Assembly: GCA_963422745.1 (NCBI GenBank)
Contig: OY730477.1
Location: 2,418,001-2,482,000, forward strand
DNA: 64,000 nt
Direction of reading: 5' to 3'
From: G963422745 sp963422745
GTDB lineage: Bacteria > Actinomycetota > Acidimicrobiia > Acidimicrobiales > Aldehydirespiratoraceae
Below are positions 53,354-61,218 of this stretch, piece by piece. The first letter of the stretch is position 1, and each line of letters starts with the position of its first letter. The position numbers and the translations under genes were made by a program. A model generated the notes under the pieces. The model was given only the letters and a program-made list of their open reading frames with translations, was not told the origin of the DNA and did not search any database.

Positions 53354-54196
53354 TCAAAGATCGATCGCAGCGATCGCGTCCATGATCGGCAGTACTCGGT
53401 CGGCCCCGAACGGCGGCGCACCGAACGAGATGCGATCAGCGCCCGCCTCGATGAGCTTGTCGACGATCTCCTGTTTAGCCGGGCAGCCGGTGATCGAAAG
53501 CTCGAACGTCGACCGGTCGCGGCCAGCCTCTTCAAGCGCGGGAGCGACCTGAGCCAACGCGTCGAACAGTTCCTCGCCGCCTCGACCCATGAGCGGCATC
53601 CAGCCGTCGGCGTAGCGCACAGCTCGGCGGAGACCGCCGGGATAGGCCGCGCCGACATGGATCGGCGGGTGCGGGGTCTGGACCGGCTTGGGGTTCTGGG
53701 CGATCGGGTCGAAGTCGACGAGCTCGCCGTGGTACTCCGCCTCGTCGTTGGCCCAGATCTCCTTCATGGCCTCGACCTTCTCGCGCATGAGGCGCCAGCG
53801 CCGGTCGAACGGAGCGGCGTGGTTCTGCATCTCTTCGGCGTTCCAGCCACCACCGATACCGAACAGGAAGCGGCCGCCCGACACCACATCAAGGCTGGCG
53901 ACCTGTTTGGCCGTCTGGATGGTGTCGCGCTGAGGGAGGATCGCCACGCCCGTACCGATCTTGAGCGTTGTGGTGGCGACAGCCGCGGCGGTCAGCACCA
54001 CGAACGGGTCCATGGCGTCGTAGTACACTTGGGGCAGCTCGGCGCCTCCGGGCCACGGCGACTCGCGGCTCGTGGGGATGTGCGAGTGCTCGCTGACCCA
54101 CATCGACTCGAACCCCCGCTCCTCGGCGGCCAGGGCGAAGTCACCCGGCGGCATGCCGTAGGCGGTGGGGAACGTCATGATTCCTTTGGCGACCAT
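53354..54196 (-). CDS. LLM-class F420-dependent oxidoreductase
   Basis: 280 residues from ATG 54196, with AAGGAGG 7 bases before. FALAAEERGFESMWVSEHSH, LKIGTGVAILPQRDTIQTAK, LDVVSGGRFLFGIGGGWNAE and RYADGWMPLM are the standard luciferase-like/F420 oxidoreductase pattern (probable TIGR03619-type). Uses coenzyme F420 or FMN. The FMN reductase gene lies immediately upstream, so the two may form a flavin-dependent pair. A decayed partial copy is at 49617-49769. Confidence 0.85.
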   Translation of the reverse strand: MVAKGIMTFPTAYGMPPGDFALAAEERGFESMWVSEHSHIPTSRESPWPGGAELPQVYYDAMDPFVVLTAAAVATTTLKIGTGVAILPQRDTIQTAKQVASLDVVSGGRFLFGIGGGWNAEEMQNHAAPFDRRWRLMREKVEAMKEIWANDEAEYHGELVDFDPIAQNPKPVQTPHPPIHVGAAYPGGLRRAVRYADGWMPLMGRGGEELFDALAQVAPALEEAGRDRSTFELSITGCPAKQEIVDKLIEAGADRISFGAPPFGADRVLPIMDAIAAIDL

Positions 54197-54198
54197 GG

Positions 54199-54741
54199 TC
54201 AACCCTCCTTGGTGAGGTTGCCGAGCAACTCGGTGAACTCGGCTTTCAGTTCGTCGTTGGTGATCTCGCCTGCCGCCGGGTCGAAGTTCTCGAAGAACGT
54301 CCCGATACCGAGGCTGCCGACGAGCTCGGCACCAAAGAACGGCGCGGTCATGGTGGCGCCGCCCAGCACACCGGCGCCGCCACGCGGCCCAGGAGTGGCG
54401 GCGAGCATCGCGACCTTGGCGCCCTGGTAGATGCCCATGTCGATGCGCGACACCCAGTCGTGAATGTTCTTCCAGGCGGCGCTGTAGCTGCCGTTGTGCT
54501 CGGCGAACGAGATCACGATCGCGTCGGCCGATCCGAGCAGGTCCCAGAACTGCTGCGCGAGGTCAGGCAGGCCAGCTTCTTGACGCTCGACGCTGAAGAT
54601 CTGCATCTCATAGTCGTTGATATCGACGATCTCGATCTCAGCGTCGGGGGCATTGGCCTCAATCACCTTCACGGTGGTGCCAATCAGCTTGCGGTTGATT
54701 CCGTCACGGCTGTTGGTGGCCGGGATAGCGAGGATCTTCAC
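54199..54741 (-). CDS. NADPH-dependent FMN reductase-family protein
   Basis: 180 residues from GTG 54741 (GGAG 5 bases before). ILAIPATNSRDGINRKLIGT is the flavodoxin-like phosphate loop, IVISFAEHNGSYSAAWKNIH the second flavin loop (P-E-Y/H-N-G-S type) and AMLAATPGPRGGAGVLGG the third. It supplies reduced flavin, plausibly to the LLM enzyme next door. Promoter shared divergently with the Rieske gene. Confidence 0.85.
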   Translation of the reverse strand: MKILAIPATNSRDGINRKLIGTTVKVIEANAPDAEIEIVDINDYEMQIFSVERQEAGLPDLAQQFWDLLGSADAIVISFAEHNGSYSAAWKNIHDWVSRIDMGIYQGAKVAMLAATPGPRGGAGVLGGATMTAPFFGAELVGSLGIGTFFENFDPAAGEITNDELKAEFTELLGNLTKEG

Positions 54742-54827
54742 AGGAACTCCAGTTGCGCTATGAGCTAGGATTTTCGACATTCTCGCACAGTAACGAAACT
54801 TTTGCATCACCCGTCGGGGAGGACGCC

Positions 54828-55934
54828 ATGACTACCACCTACCGCGAGCGCATTCGAAACGTGCGCGACTACCTGACCCTCCCGCTGCTCTACGACCACT
54901 GGTACATCGCAGGCACGGTCGACGAGTTCAGCCGAGAACCGTCCGCCCGCACGATCCTCGAACACTCGATCGTGTTCTATCGGACAAAAGCTGGCGATCT
55001 CACCGCGTTGCAGAACCGCTGCCTGCATCGCTCGTTCCCGCTCGCCGAGGGCAAGCTCGACGGCGATGAGCTCGTCTGCGGGTACCACGGCATCCGCTAC
55101 GACACCGACGGCGAGATCGTCCGCATCCCGTGCCAAGCCAACACGTCGAACCGCAAACTCCGCTCTTACGCCGTGCGACAGTCCGGGCCGTTCGCATGGA
55201 TCTGGATGGGCAACCCCGACGCCGTCGACGATGAGGCGTTTCCCGACCTGTCGTATCTCTCGGACCCCGCGTACCGCACGTTTCACAAAGCGAATGAGCT
55301 CGACGGCAGCTACCTCTTGATGATGGAGAACCTCAACGACCTCAGCCACTTCGCCTACTTGCACCGCGACTCGTTCAAGTTCGACGACTATTTCATGGAG
55401 CTCCCGACCACGGTCGAGCAGCGTGACAACGGCATCTGGTGCAACCGGATCGACGATGATCCCCAGCGGGCCACCGGCGCCCTGCCGCCCGACATCCGCA
55501 AGCGAGTGGCGGGCCGACCAGCCCAACGATGGGATGGCGGCCTGACCATGGCCCCCGGGGTGTTCACCGGCTACGCACCGACGATCATCGGCGACCCCGA
55601 TGACCCCGACGAGGTCTTCACGCAGCGGATCACCCATGCGGTCACCCCGATCACCAAGACCACCTCGCGCTACTACTGGGCCATCTCGAACGACTTCGCG
55701 CTTGACAACGACGCGTATTATGAGGCCACCGAGGGCTTCGTCACCCGAGGGTTCGAGGAAGACCGCTGGGCGGTCGCGCACATGCAGAGGCTCCTTGACG
55801 AGGACCGCACACCGATGACCGAGATGAGCGTCGCCGGGGACAAGGCTGGCCTGCTGTTCCGGCGCCGGATCCGCGACTGGGTCGTCGCCGAACACGGTGA
55901 GGCCCCCGACGAGACCATGGTCGAGGTCCGCTAG
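54828..55934 (+). CDS. Rieske non-heme iron oxygenase, alpha subunit (VanA-like)
   Basis: 368 residues from ATG 54828 (GGGGAGG upstream). Rieske cluster ligands CLHRSFPLAEGKLDGDELVC-GYH (C-x-H…C-x2-H); mononuclear iron site NLNDLSHFAYLHRDSF (D-x2-H-x4-H). Length and start (PLLYDHWYIAGTVDEFSREP) resemble vanillate O-demethylase oxygenase. Likely O-demethylates or hydroxylates an aromatic or cyclic compound; needs a reductase not found here. Confidence 0.9.
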   Translation: MTTTYRERIRNVRDYLTLPLLYDHWYIAGTVDEFSREPSARTILEHSIVFYRTKAGDLTALQNRCLHRSFPLAEGKLDGDELVCGYHGIRYDTDGEIVRIPCQANTSNRKLRSYAVRQSGPFAWIWMGNPDAVDDEAFPDLSYLSDPAYRTFHKANELDGSYLLMMENLNDLSHFAYLHRDSFKFDDYFMELPTTVEQRDNGIWCNRIDDDPQRATGALPPDIRKRVAGRPAQRWDGGLTMAPGVFTGYAPTIIGDPDDPDEVFTQRITHAVTPITKTTSRYYWAISNDFALDNDAYYEATEGFVTRGFEEDRWAVAHMQRLLDEDRTPMTEMSVAGDKAGLLFRRRIRDWVVAEHGEAPDETMVEVR

Positions 55935-55975
55935 CAGCCCTCGGCCGCCTCGAGCGCGGCGATCGCAGTGCCGTT

Positions 55976-56076
55976 TCAGCCGACGTTGACCTCGTCGTAC
56001 GGCCGCTCCGAGAAGACCCGAACCGCGACCGCGAGCAGTCGCTGACGAGTCGCCCGGCCTGTCTCGACGCGTTGCT
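55976..56076 (-). pseudogene. TetR regulator N-terminal remnant
   Basis: Minus strand reads RVETGRATRQRLLAVAVRVF and SERPYDEVNVG, then a TGA at 55976-55978. This is the first helix of a TetR DNA-binding domain. The rest is gone. It may once have regulated the Rieske or selenoprotein genes. Confidence 0.45.
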
Positions 56077-56136
56077 GGCTCGGATTTCGCGACCATCGCA
56101 GCCCTCATCACTCGTTGACTTCTAGCGAGGGTCGAG

Positions 56137-57330
56137 CTAGCGGTAGTCGCGGGGCACGTAGGTGGCGGTGTAGCCCTTCCACGTCTCGTCGTCGGAGGCG
56201 AGCCCGGCCTGGTAGACGGCCATGACGGCTTCGCCAGCCACGGTCTGCTCCCAGAACCACGCTCGCATCGCGAACGCCGACAGGTCGCCGGGCTGCGCGG
56301 CGGCGGCCTCGGTCACGTAGGCCTTGAGGTCTTCGACGACGAAGCGCAGGAAGTTGCCGACCGACTCGCCCTCGGGTGCTTTGACCACCTCGCCGTCCGC
56401 GGCCCGCATCATCGTGTCGACGACTTCGTCGATCGTGAGGCCAGCGAGACCGAATGACGTGCGACCGGTGCGCTCGACAGCAAGGCCGTGCCAGGTGTGC
56501 AGACCGGATATCTCTTCGGCGAGTCGTTCACGGAGGCTGCCATCGCCCTCGACGGGGCTGAAGCTCAGCGGGCATGAGAGCCCGTCGTCGGTGTCGACCC
56601 CGGCCTCGGCCTCCTCGTCGTGGTCGACGAGCACCGGCGCGTCGGATGCTGGGCGTTCGAGCAGACCGAGCACGTTGTGCAGTACGCGCTTTTGGAACTC
56701 GAGGTCGTCCGGGTTGCCGAGCGGACGACCCAGAACGAACGGAACCCACAGCGCCCGCGGCGGCTTGATCGCCTCGGTGTGGGGCCGTACGAGGCTGATC
56801 AGCGTCGTCGGCAGTCCTTCTTCTTCCAGGTAGTGCCCGAGCCCGCACACGGCGCGCGTGCAAAACGGTCAAACAGGCACGAGCAGCACGGCGTCAACCG
56901 CATCCGCCCGCAGCACACCGGCGAGCGTGCGGGCTTCGCGCTCCATGCGCTCGGGCGGTGTGGCGCCCATAAAGGAGTAGTGGTTATCTGCGACCGAATC
57001 GATAACGTCGTCGTCGGCGAGGGCGCGAAGCGGTGCGAGCGGGAACGCGACGTTGGGGTCGGCCTGGTATCCGGTGCGATCGAAGTTCGACGACACGTGC
57101 GACATGACGATGTCGGCGGAGTCGGTGTCGCCCGGGATGACGCGGTAGTCGCGGCTCCCGAACGCGAACGGCCGATCACCTTTCCGGTGAACCCCGGCCG
57201 TCGACACGATCGCGACTCGGCGCTGGGCCAGCGGCGGCCCTTGGACGAAGGGTTGCGTGTCAAACTCCGGGAGAGGTAGCGCTTCGAGCGTCTGACGCTG
57301 GTCTTCGTGCAGGTCTTGCATCCGGGCCAC
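56137..57330 (-). CDS. Selenoprotein B (glycine/sarcosine/betaine reductase) family protein, Sec at TGA 56869-56871
   Basis: 397 residues from GTG 57330 (family start V/MARxxDL). GPPLAQRRVAIVSTAGVHRK, ADIVMSHVSSNFDRTGYQAD, SVADNHYSFMGATPPERMER, then AVLLVPV-[TGA]-PFCTRAVCGLG: a U-x-x-C redox motif exactly where this family has Sec or Cys, with the frame continuing intact for 243 codons (HYLEEEGLPTTLISLVRPHT …). A hairpin starts 7 bases after the TGA. GrdB-type proteins bind the substrate amine by a carbonyl/Sec mechanism; the role of the actinobacterial branch is not known. It lies between a Rieske gene and an Fe-ADH. ATG 57321 is an alternative start. Confidence 0.8.
56845..56871 (-). promoter_or_regulatory. 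SECIS-like hairpin for the selenoprotein B-like gene
   Basis: After the TGA (56871-56869) and 7 bases, GCACGC (56861-56856), loop GCGCC and GTGTGC (56850-56845) form a six-pair stem with one G-U. Position and G-containing loop suit a bacterial SECIS. Confidence 0.5.
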
Positions 57331-57355
57331 GCCGTAACGGTAATCCCCACCCGGT

Positions 57356-57415
57356 GATTTTCGACATTTTCTGTCGTATGCGACATTCGTGACTATCTGC
57401 GGTACTGTCCGACTC
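57356..57415 (+). promoter_or_regulatory. Divergent promoter with CGACA inverted repeat
   Basis: CGACA-TTTTC-TGTCG (57362-57376) is a perfect inverted repeat, followed by GCGACA (57380-57385), 17 bases and TACTGT (57403-57408), pointing to a leaderless start at GTG 57416. GATTTTCGACATT at 57356-57368 also occurs at 54769-54781 in the Rieske/FMN-reductase divergent region. Confidence 0.5.
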
Positions 57416-58585
57416 GTGCCGAGGGGACGGGTGTTCGAGTTCCTGCGCGCCGAGCGGGTGCGCATCGCTGAACCGCTCGCGGCCGCGGTACTCGCCGAAG
57501 CCGATGCCCGCGATGCTGACCGCGTCAGCGTCGTTTGCTCGGGCACGCTCGCTCGCACAACCGACGTCATCACCGGGGTCCAAGACGCGCTCGGCGCTCG
57601 TTTCGCGGGTCGCTTCGACCGCCTCGTCGAGCACACCCCACGCGAAACCGTCATCAAGTTGGCGCAGTTTCTCCGATCGACCCAGACCGATCTGATCGTC
57701 ACCGTGGGCGGCGGCACACCAATCGACACCGTCAAGCTCGCGCTCGCCTGCCTTGCTCACGACCTCACCGAGCCCGCCCACCTTGAGCCGTACGCCATCA
57801 CAGCCGGTCCCGACGGCACGTGGACCAACCAACCGATCGGCACTCCTCTGGTCCACCAGATCGCCGCCCCCACCACCCTCTCCGGTGCCGAGTTCAACGA
57901 TCTGGCTGGCTGCACCGATACCGCAACCCGTCGCAAGCAACTGTTCGAGGGCCGCGACACCGGCCCGAAAGCGATCATCCTCGACCCATCGATCACGGTG
58001 CACACCCCCATGGACCTGTGGCTGTCGACCGGCGTACGTGCCATCGACCATGCAGTCGAGACCCTCTGCTCGCCAGCACCCGAGCCGTACGCCGACGGGG
58101 CGGCCCTGCACGGCCTTCGCCTCTTCGCGCAGGCGCTGCCCACCACCCTCGCATCGCCCGACGACCTCAATGCCCGACTCGACTGCCAGCTCGCCGTGTG
58201 GTCGTCGTGCGTCGGTCTCAACCGAGTGCCGCTCGGGGCGAGCCACGGGCTCGGCCAGCAGCTGGGTGCGGTCGCCAACATGGCGCATGGCCACACCAGC
58301 TGCGTGATGCTCCCCCACGTCATGGCCTTCAACCACGAGGCCACCAACCACACCCAAGCGGCGATCGCCGAAGCGCTTGGTGCGCCCGGTCGCCCGCCCC
58401 ACGCAGCGATGACCGAGTTCATCGAATCGCTCGGCATGCCCACCCGTCTTCGCGACGCCGGGGTTGAGCTGGCCCATCTGCGGGTCGTCGCCGAACTCAG
58501 CATCAACCATCCCTGGGTGGCGGGCAACGTCCGCCCCTTCGAGTCGCGCCAGCAGCTGACCGAGCTGTTAGAGGCGGCCTACTGA
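57416..58585 (+). CDS. Iron-containing alcohol dehydrogenase/maleylacetate reductase-like enzyme
   Basis: 389 residues from GTG 57416 (GTG 57389 possible). LIVTVGGGTPIDTVKLALAC is the NAD-binding GGGS-like motif, IAAPTTLSGAEFNDLAGCTD the substrate loop, RAIDHAVETLCSP and GASHGLGQQLGAVANMAHGH contain the metal His residues. Maleylacetate reductases share these features. It would reduce a ring-cleavage product or oxidise an alcohol with NAD(P)H. Confidence 0.8.
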   Translation: MPRGRVFEFLRAERVRIAEPLAAAVLAEADARDADRVSVVCSGTLARTTDVITGVQDALGARFAGRFDRLVEHTPRETVIKLAQFLRSTQTDLIVTVGGGTPIDTVKLALACLAHDLTEPAHLEPYAITAGPDGTWTNQPIGTPLVHQIAAPTTLSGAEFNDLAGCTDTATRRKQLFEGRDTGPKAIILDPSITVHTPMDLWLSTGVRAIDHAVETLCSPAPEPYADGAALHGLRLFAQALPTTLASPDDLNARLDCQLAVWSSCVGLNRVPLGASHGLGQQLGAVANMAHGHTSCVMLPHVMAFNHEATNHTQAAIAEALGAPGRPPHAAMTEFIESLGMPTRLRDAGVELAHLRVVAELSINHPWVAGNVRPFESRQQLTELLEAAY

Positions 58586-58609
58586 TGCGTCTAGAAAGGA
58601 CCAGCAGCC

Positions 58610-59659
58610 GTGACCACCGATGAATCCAAACGCACGGGACCACCACTGCCACCGGTCATGTTGGCGAAGTCGCTGCGGGGGCTCATTCGCCCGGCGACCC
58701 ACACCGGCACCCCGACAGCCAATCCCAAAATGACCGACGACGTCCGCTACCCAGCGGTCACTCCGCCTCCGAACACGGCCAACCTGCACGGCGAGATCGA
58801 GGTGCTCGACGACGGCACCGAGGTGACCCACTGGTACGCCGAGAGTTCCGGCGTCACCTGGCACTTCGTGACCGCGGGCGTTCCGTCGAACCATCCGATG
58901 TTGGTCCTGCACGGCCTGCCGGAGTCCTGGTGGTCGTGGCACAACCAGATCTCGGAGTTCGCGAAGGACCACTACGTGATCGCCATGGACAACAAGGGAT
59001 ACGGCCAGTCCGACAAGCGTCTCGACCTCGATTACACCAACACCACGATGGCGAAGGAGATGGCCGCGTTGCTCGATCAGCTCGGTGTCGACACCTTCAC
59101 AGTGCTCGCCCATGACCGTGGCGTCGTCATCGCCGACCACATGTGTGCTGTGCCGTCTCTCAAGGGCCGCTTCGTGCGCTACATCCGCATGCAACAGTCG
59201 TTCAACGAGCCGCACGGTAAACCAGCGCCTCCACACGCGATGTTCGCCACGAAGATCGGGACCGGCAACTTCCAATCGAAGGGCATAATCGAGACGATCT
59301 ACACCCGGATCATGCCGAGCGGACTCACGCCTGCGACATTGAAGCGACTCGACTACGAGTTCAAGTTCAAGGGCGTCGCGCCAGCTGTCAGCAAGTACTT
59401 CGAGACGACCAACTTCGACATCGAACTGAAGGAACGTCACGGTGGCCTCTTCGAGGAGATGACGATGCCGATGCTCATCCTCCAGGGTCGCAACGACCGG
59501 GGGCAGCACCCCGAGGAGTACGAAAATTCCGCTGCGTTCGTGACCGATGGTGAAGTTCAGTTCGTCGACGCTGGCCACTTCTGCCACATCGAGAACCCGA
59601 CGGCGGTCAACAGCGCGATCCGCAACTGGCTTTCCAAGCTCGCCAACAAGGAGGTGTGA
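58610..59659 (+). CDS. Epoxide hydrolase-like alpha/beta hydrolase
   Basis: 349 residues from GTG 58610. MLVLHGLPESWWSWHNQISE gives HGxP; VIAMDNKGYGQSDKRLDLDY; FTVLAHDRGVVIADHM has the Asp nucleophile; FVDAGHFCHIENPTAVNSAI the His. The N-terminal extension of about 90 residues without a signal peptide is unusual. Second epoxide-hydrolase-like enzyme in the window. Coupled to the FAD monooxygenase gene. Confidence 0.85.
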   Translation: MTTDESKRTGPPLPPVMLAKSLRGLIRPATHTGTPTANPKMTDDVRYPAVTPPPNTANLHGEIEVLDDGTEVTHWYAESSGVTWHFVTAGVPSNHPMLVLHGLPESWWSWHNQISEFAKDHYVIAMDNKGYGQSDKRLDLDYTNTTMAKEMAALLDQLGVDTFTVLAHDRGVVIADHMCAVPSLKGRFVRYIRMQQSFNEPHGKPAPPHAMFATKIGTGNFQSKGIIETIYTRIMPSGLTPATLKRLDYEFKFKGVAPAVSKYFETTNFDIELKERHGGLFEEMTMPMLILQGRNDRGQHPEEYENSAAFVTDGEVQFVDAGHFCHIENPTAVNSAIRNWLSKLANKEV

Positions 59660-59661
59660 CC

Positions 59662-61218
59662 ATGGGGGCCGACGAAACACGCACGGTTGACGTCGCCATC
59701 GTCGGGGCCGGCCCGGTCGGGCTGGTCCTGTCCATTCTGCTCGGTCAGCAGGGGCGAACCGTCGAGCTGATCGAACAGTGGCCCGACCCGTACCCGCTCC
59801 CGCGAGCGGTGCACTTCGACCATGAGGTGGGTCGCATCCTGCAGGCGTGCGGGATCGGCGACCGCTTGCGCGACATAATCGAGCCGGCACCCACCTACGA
59901 ATGGCAAAACGCCGACGGTCTCACCTTGCTTCGATTCGGCGGCGAGGGCGACGCCGCGTCGGGCTGGCCCGGCGCCTCGATGTTCTCCCAGCCCGACCTC
60001 GAACGCCTGCTGCTGGAGCGGGTGGCGACGATCGATGCAGTCAGCGAGCGCCGCAGCACCAAGGTGGTGAACTTCGAGCAGGACGACGAGGGCGTCACGG
60101 TGGCCTGCATGGCGGTCGAACTCGTCGGCCCGGGCGAACTGGGCGACGTGCCGACGGTGACCTCGACGATCCGAGCCCGTCATCTGGTCGGGTGCGACGG
60201 CGCCAACTCCACCGTCCGTGACCTGCTCGGGGGCGCAATGGACGATCGCGGTTTCTTCTTCGACTGGTTGATCGTCGACCTGATCCCCGACGACATGGCC
60301 GACTTCGACATGGTCAACCTCCAGATCTGCGACCCACACCGACCCACGACCGCCGTGTCGGGCGGGCCGGGGCGACGTCGCTGGGAGTTCATGCGGCTCC
60401 CCGATGAGCCGCTCGACGAACTCGTAGCCGAGGACAACGTCTGGGCTTTGTTGGAACCGTGGGGCGTGCACCCCGGCAACTCGACCATCGAGCGTCGCGC
60501 CCTCTACACGTTCGAGGCTCGCGCCGCGAAGCAGTGGCGCGACGGGCGCGTTCTTCTCGCTGGCGACGCAGCCCACCAGATGCCTCCGTTCGCGGGCCAG
60601 GGCATGTGCACCGGTGTCCGCGATGCGGCGAACCTGGCCTGGAAGCTCGGTCTGACCATGGACGGGCTGACCGACCAGTCCATCCTCGATGCCTACGACA
60701 TCGAACGCCGGCCCAGCGTGAACGCGGCCATCGACATCTCGATCGAGCTGGGCAAGGTCATCTGCGTGCCCGACCCGCAGGTCGCTGCCGCACGTGATGC
60801 AGCGATGTCGGCCGACTTCGACGGTGTGACCAGCGAGCCGCCGCCGATGCCGGGCGTGTTGTCCGGCATCATCAGCGAGGGATCCCCTCGCGCCGGCGAG
60901 CTCTTGCCCCAACCGAAGCTCACCAAGGGCTGGTTTGACGACCTCCACGGTGTCGGCTTCCGCCTCATGACCGCCGATCCGAGTCCCCCGACCCTCCCCG
61001 ACGATCTCGACGAGTGGTTCCGCTCGATCGGCGGCGCGGTCGTCCCGGTCGGCACCGACGACGGCGCCATGCAGCACTGGTTCGAATCGACCGGCGCCAG
61101 CTGGGCCCTGCAACGTCCCGACTTCTACGCGTTTGGCAGCGCTACCGACGCCGATGGGGCGATCACGCTGCTGCGTTCGCTGCGCGCCGCGTTGAGCGAG
61201 CTGGGCCCCACGTCGTGA
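59662..61218 (+). CDS. FAD-dependent aromatic hydroxylase (MhpA-like)
   Basis: 518 residues from ATG 59662, with AAGGAGG 7 bases before (GTG 59656 rejected). VAIVGAGPVGLVLSILLGQQ is the FAD GxGxxG; HLVGCDGANSTVRDLLG the DG motif; RVLLAGDAAHQMPPFAGQGM and CTGVRDAANLAWKL the GD motif. Group A flavoprotein hydroxylase like 3-(3-hydroxyphenyl)propionate hydroxylase. Would ortho-hydroxylate a phenol before ring cleavage. Overlaps the dikinase start by GTGA. Confidence 0.9.
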   Translation: MGADETRTVDVAIVGAGPVGLVLSILLGQQGRTVELIEQWPDPYPLPRAVHFDHEVGRILQACGIGDRLRDIIEPAPTYEWQNADGLTLLRFGGEGDAASGWPGASMFSQPDLERLLLERVATIDAVSERRSTKVVNFEQDDEGVTVACMAVELVGPGELGDVPTVTSTIRARHLVGCDGANSTVRDLLGGAMDDRGFFFDWLIVDLIPDDMADFDMVNLQICDPHRPTTAVSGGPGRRRWEFMRLPDEPLDELVAEDNVWALLEPWGVHPGNSTIERRALYTFEARAAKQWRDGRVLLAGDAAHQMPPFAGQGMCTGVRDAANLAWKLGLTMDGLTDQSILDAYDIERRPSVNAAIDISIELGKVICVPDPQVAAARDAAMSADFDGVTSEPPPMPGVLSGIISEGSPRAGELLPQPKLTKGWFDDLHGVGFRLMTADPSPPTLPDDLDEWFRSIGGAVVPVGTDDGAMQHWFESTGASWALQRPDFYAFGSATDADGAITLLRSLRAALSELGPTS

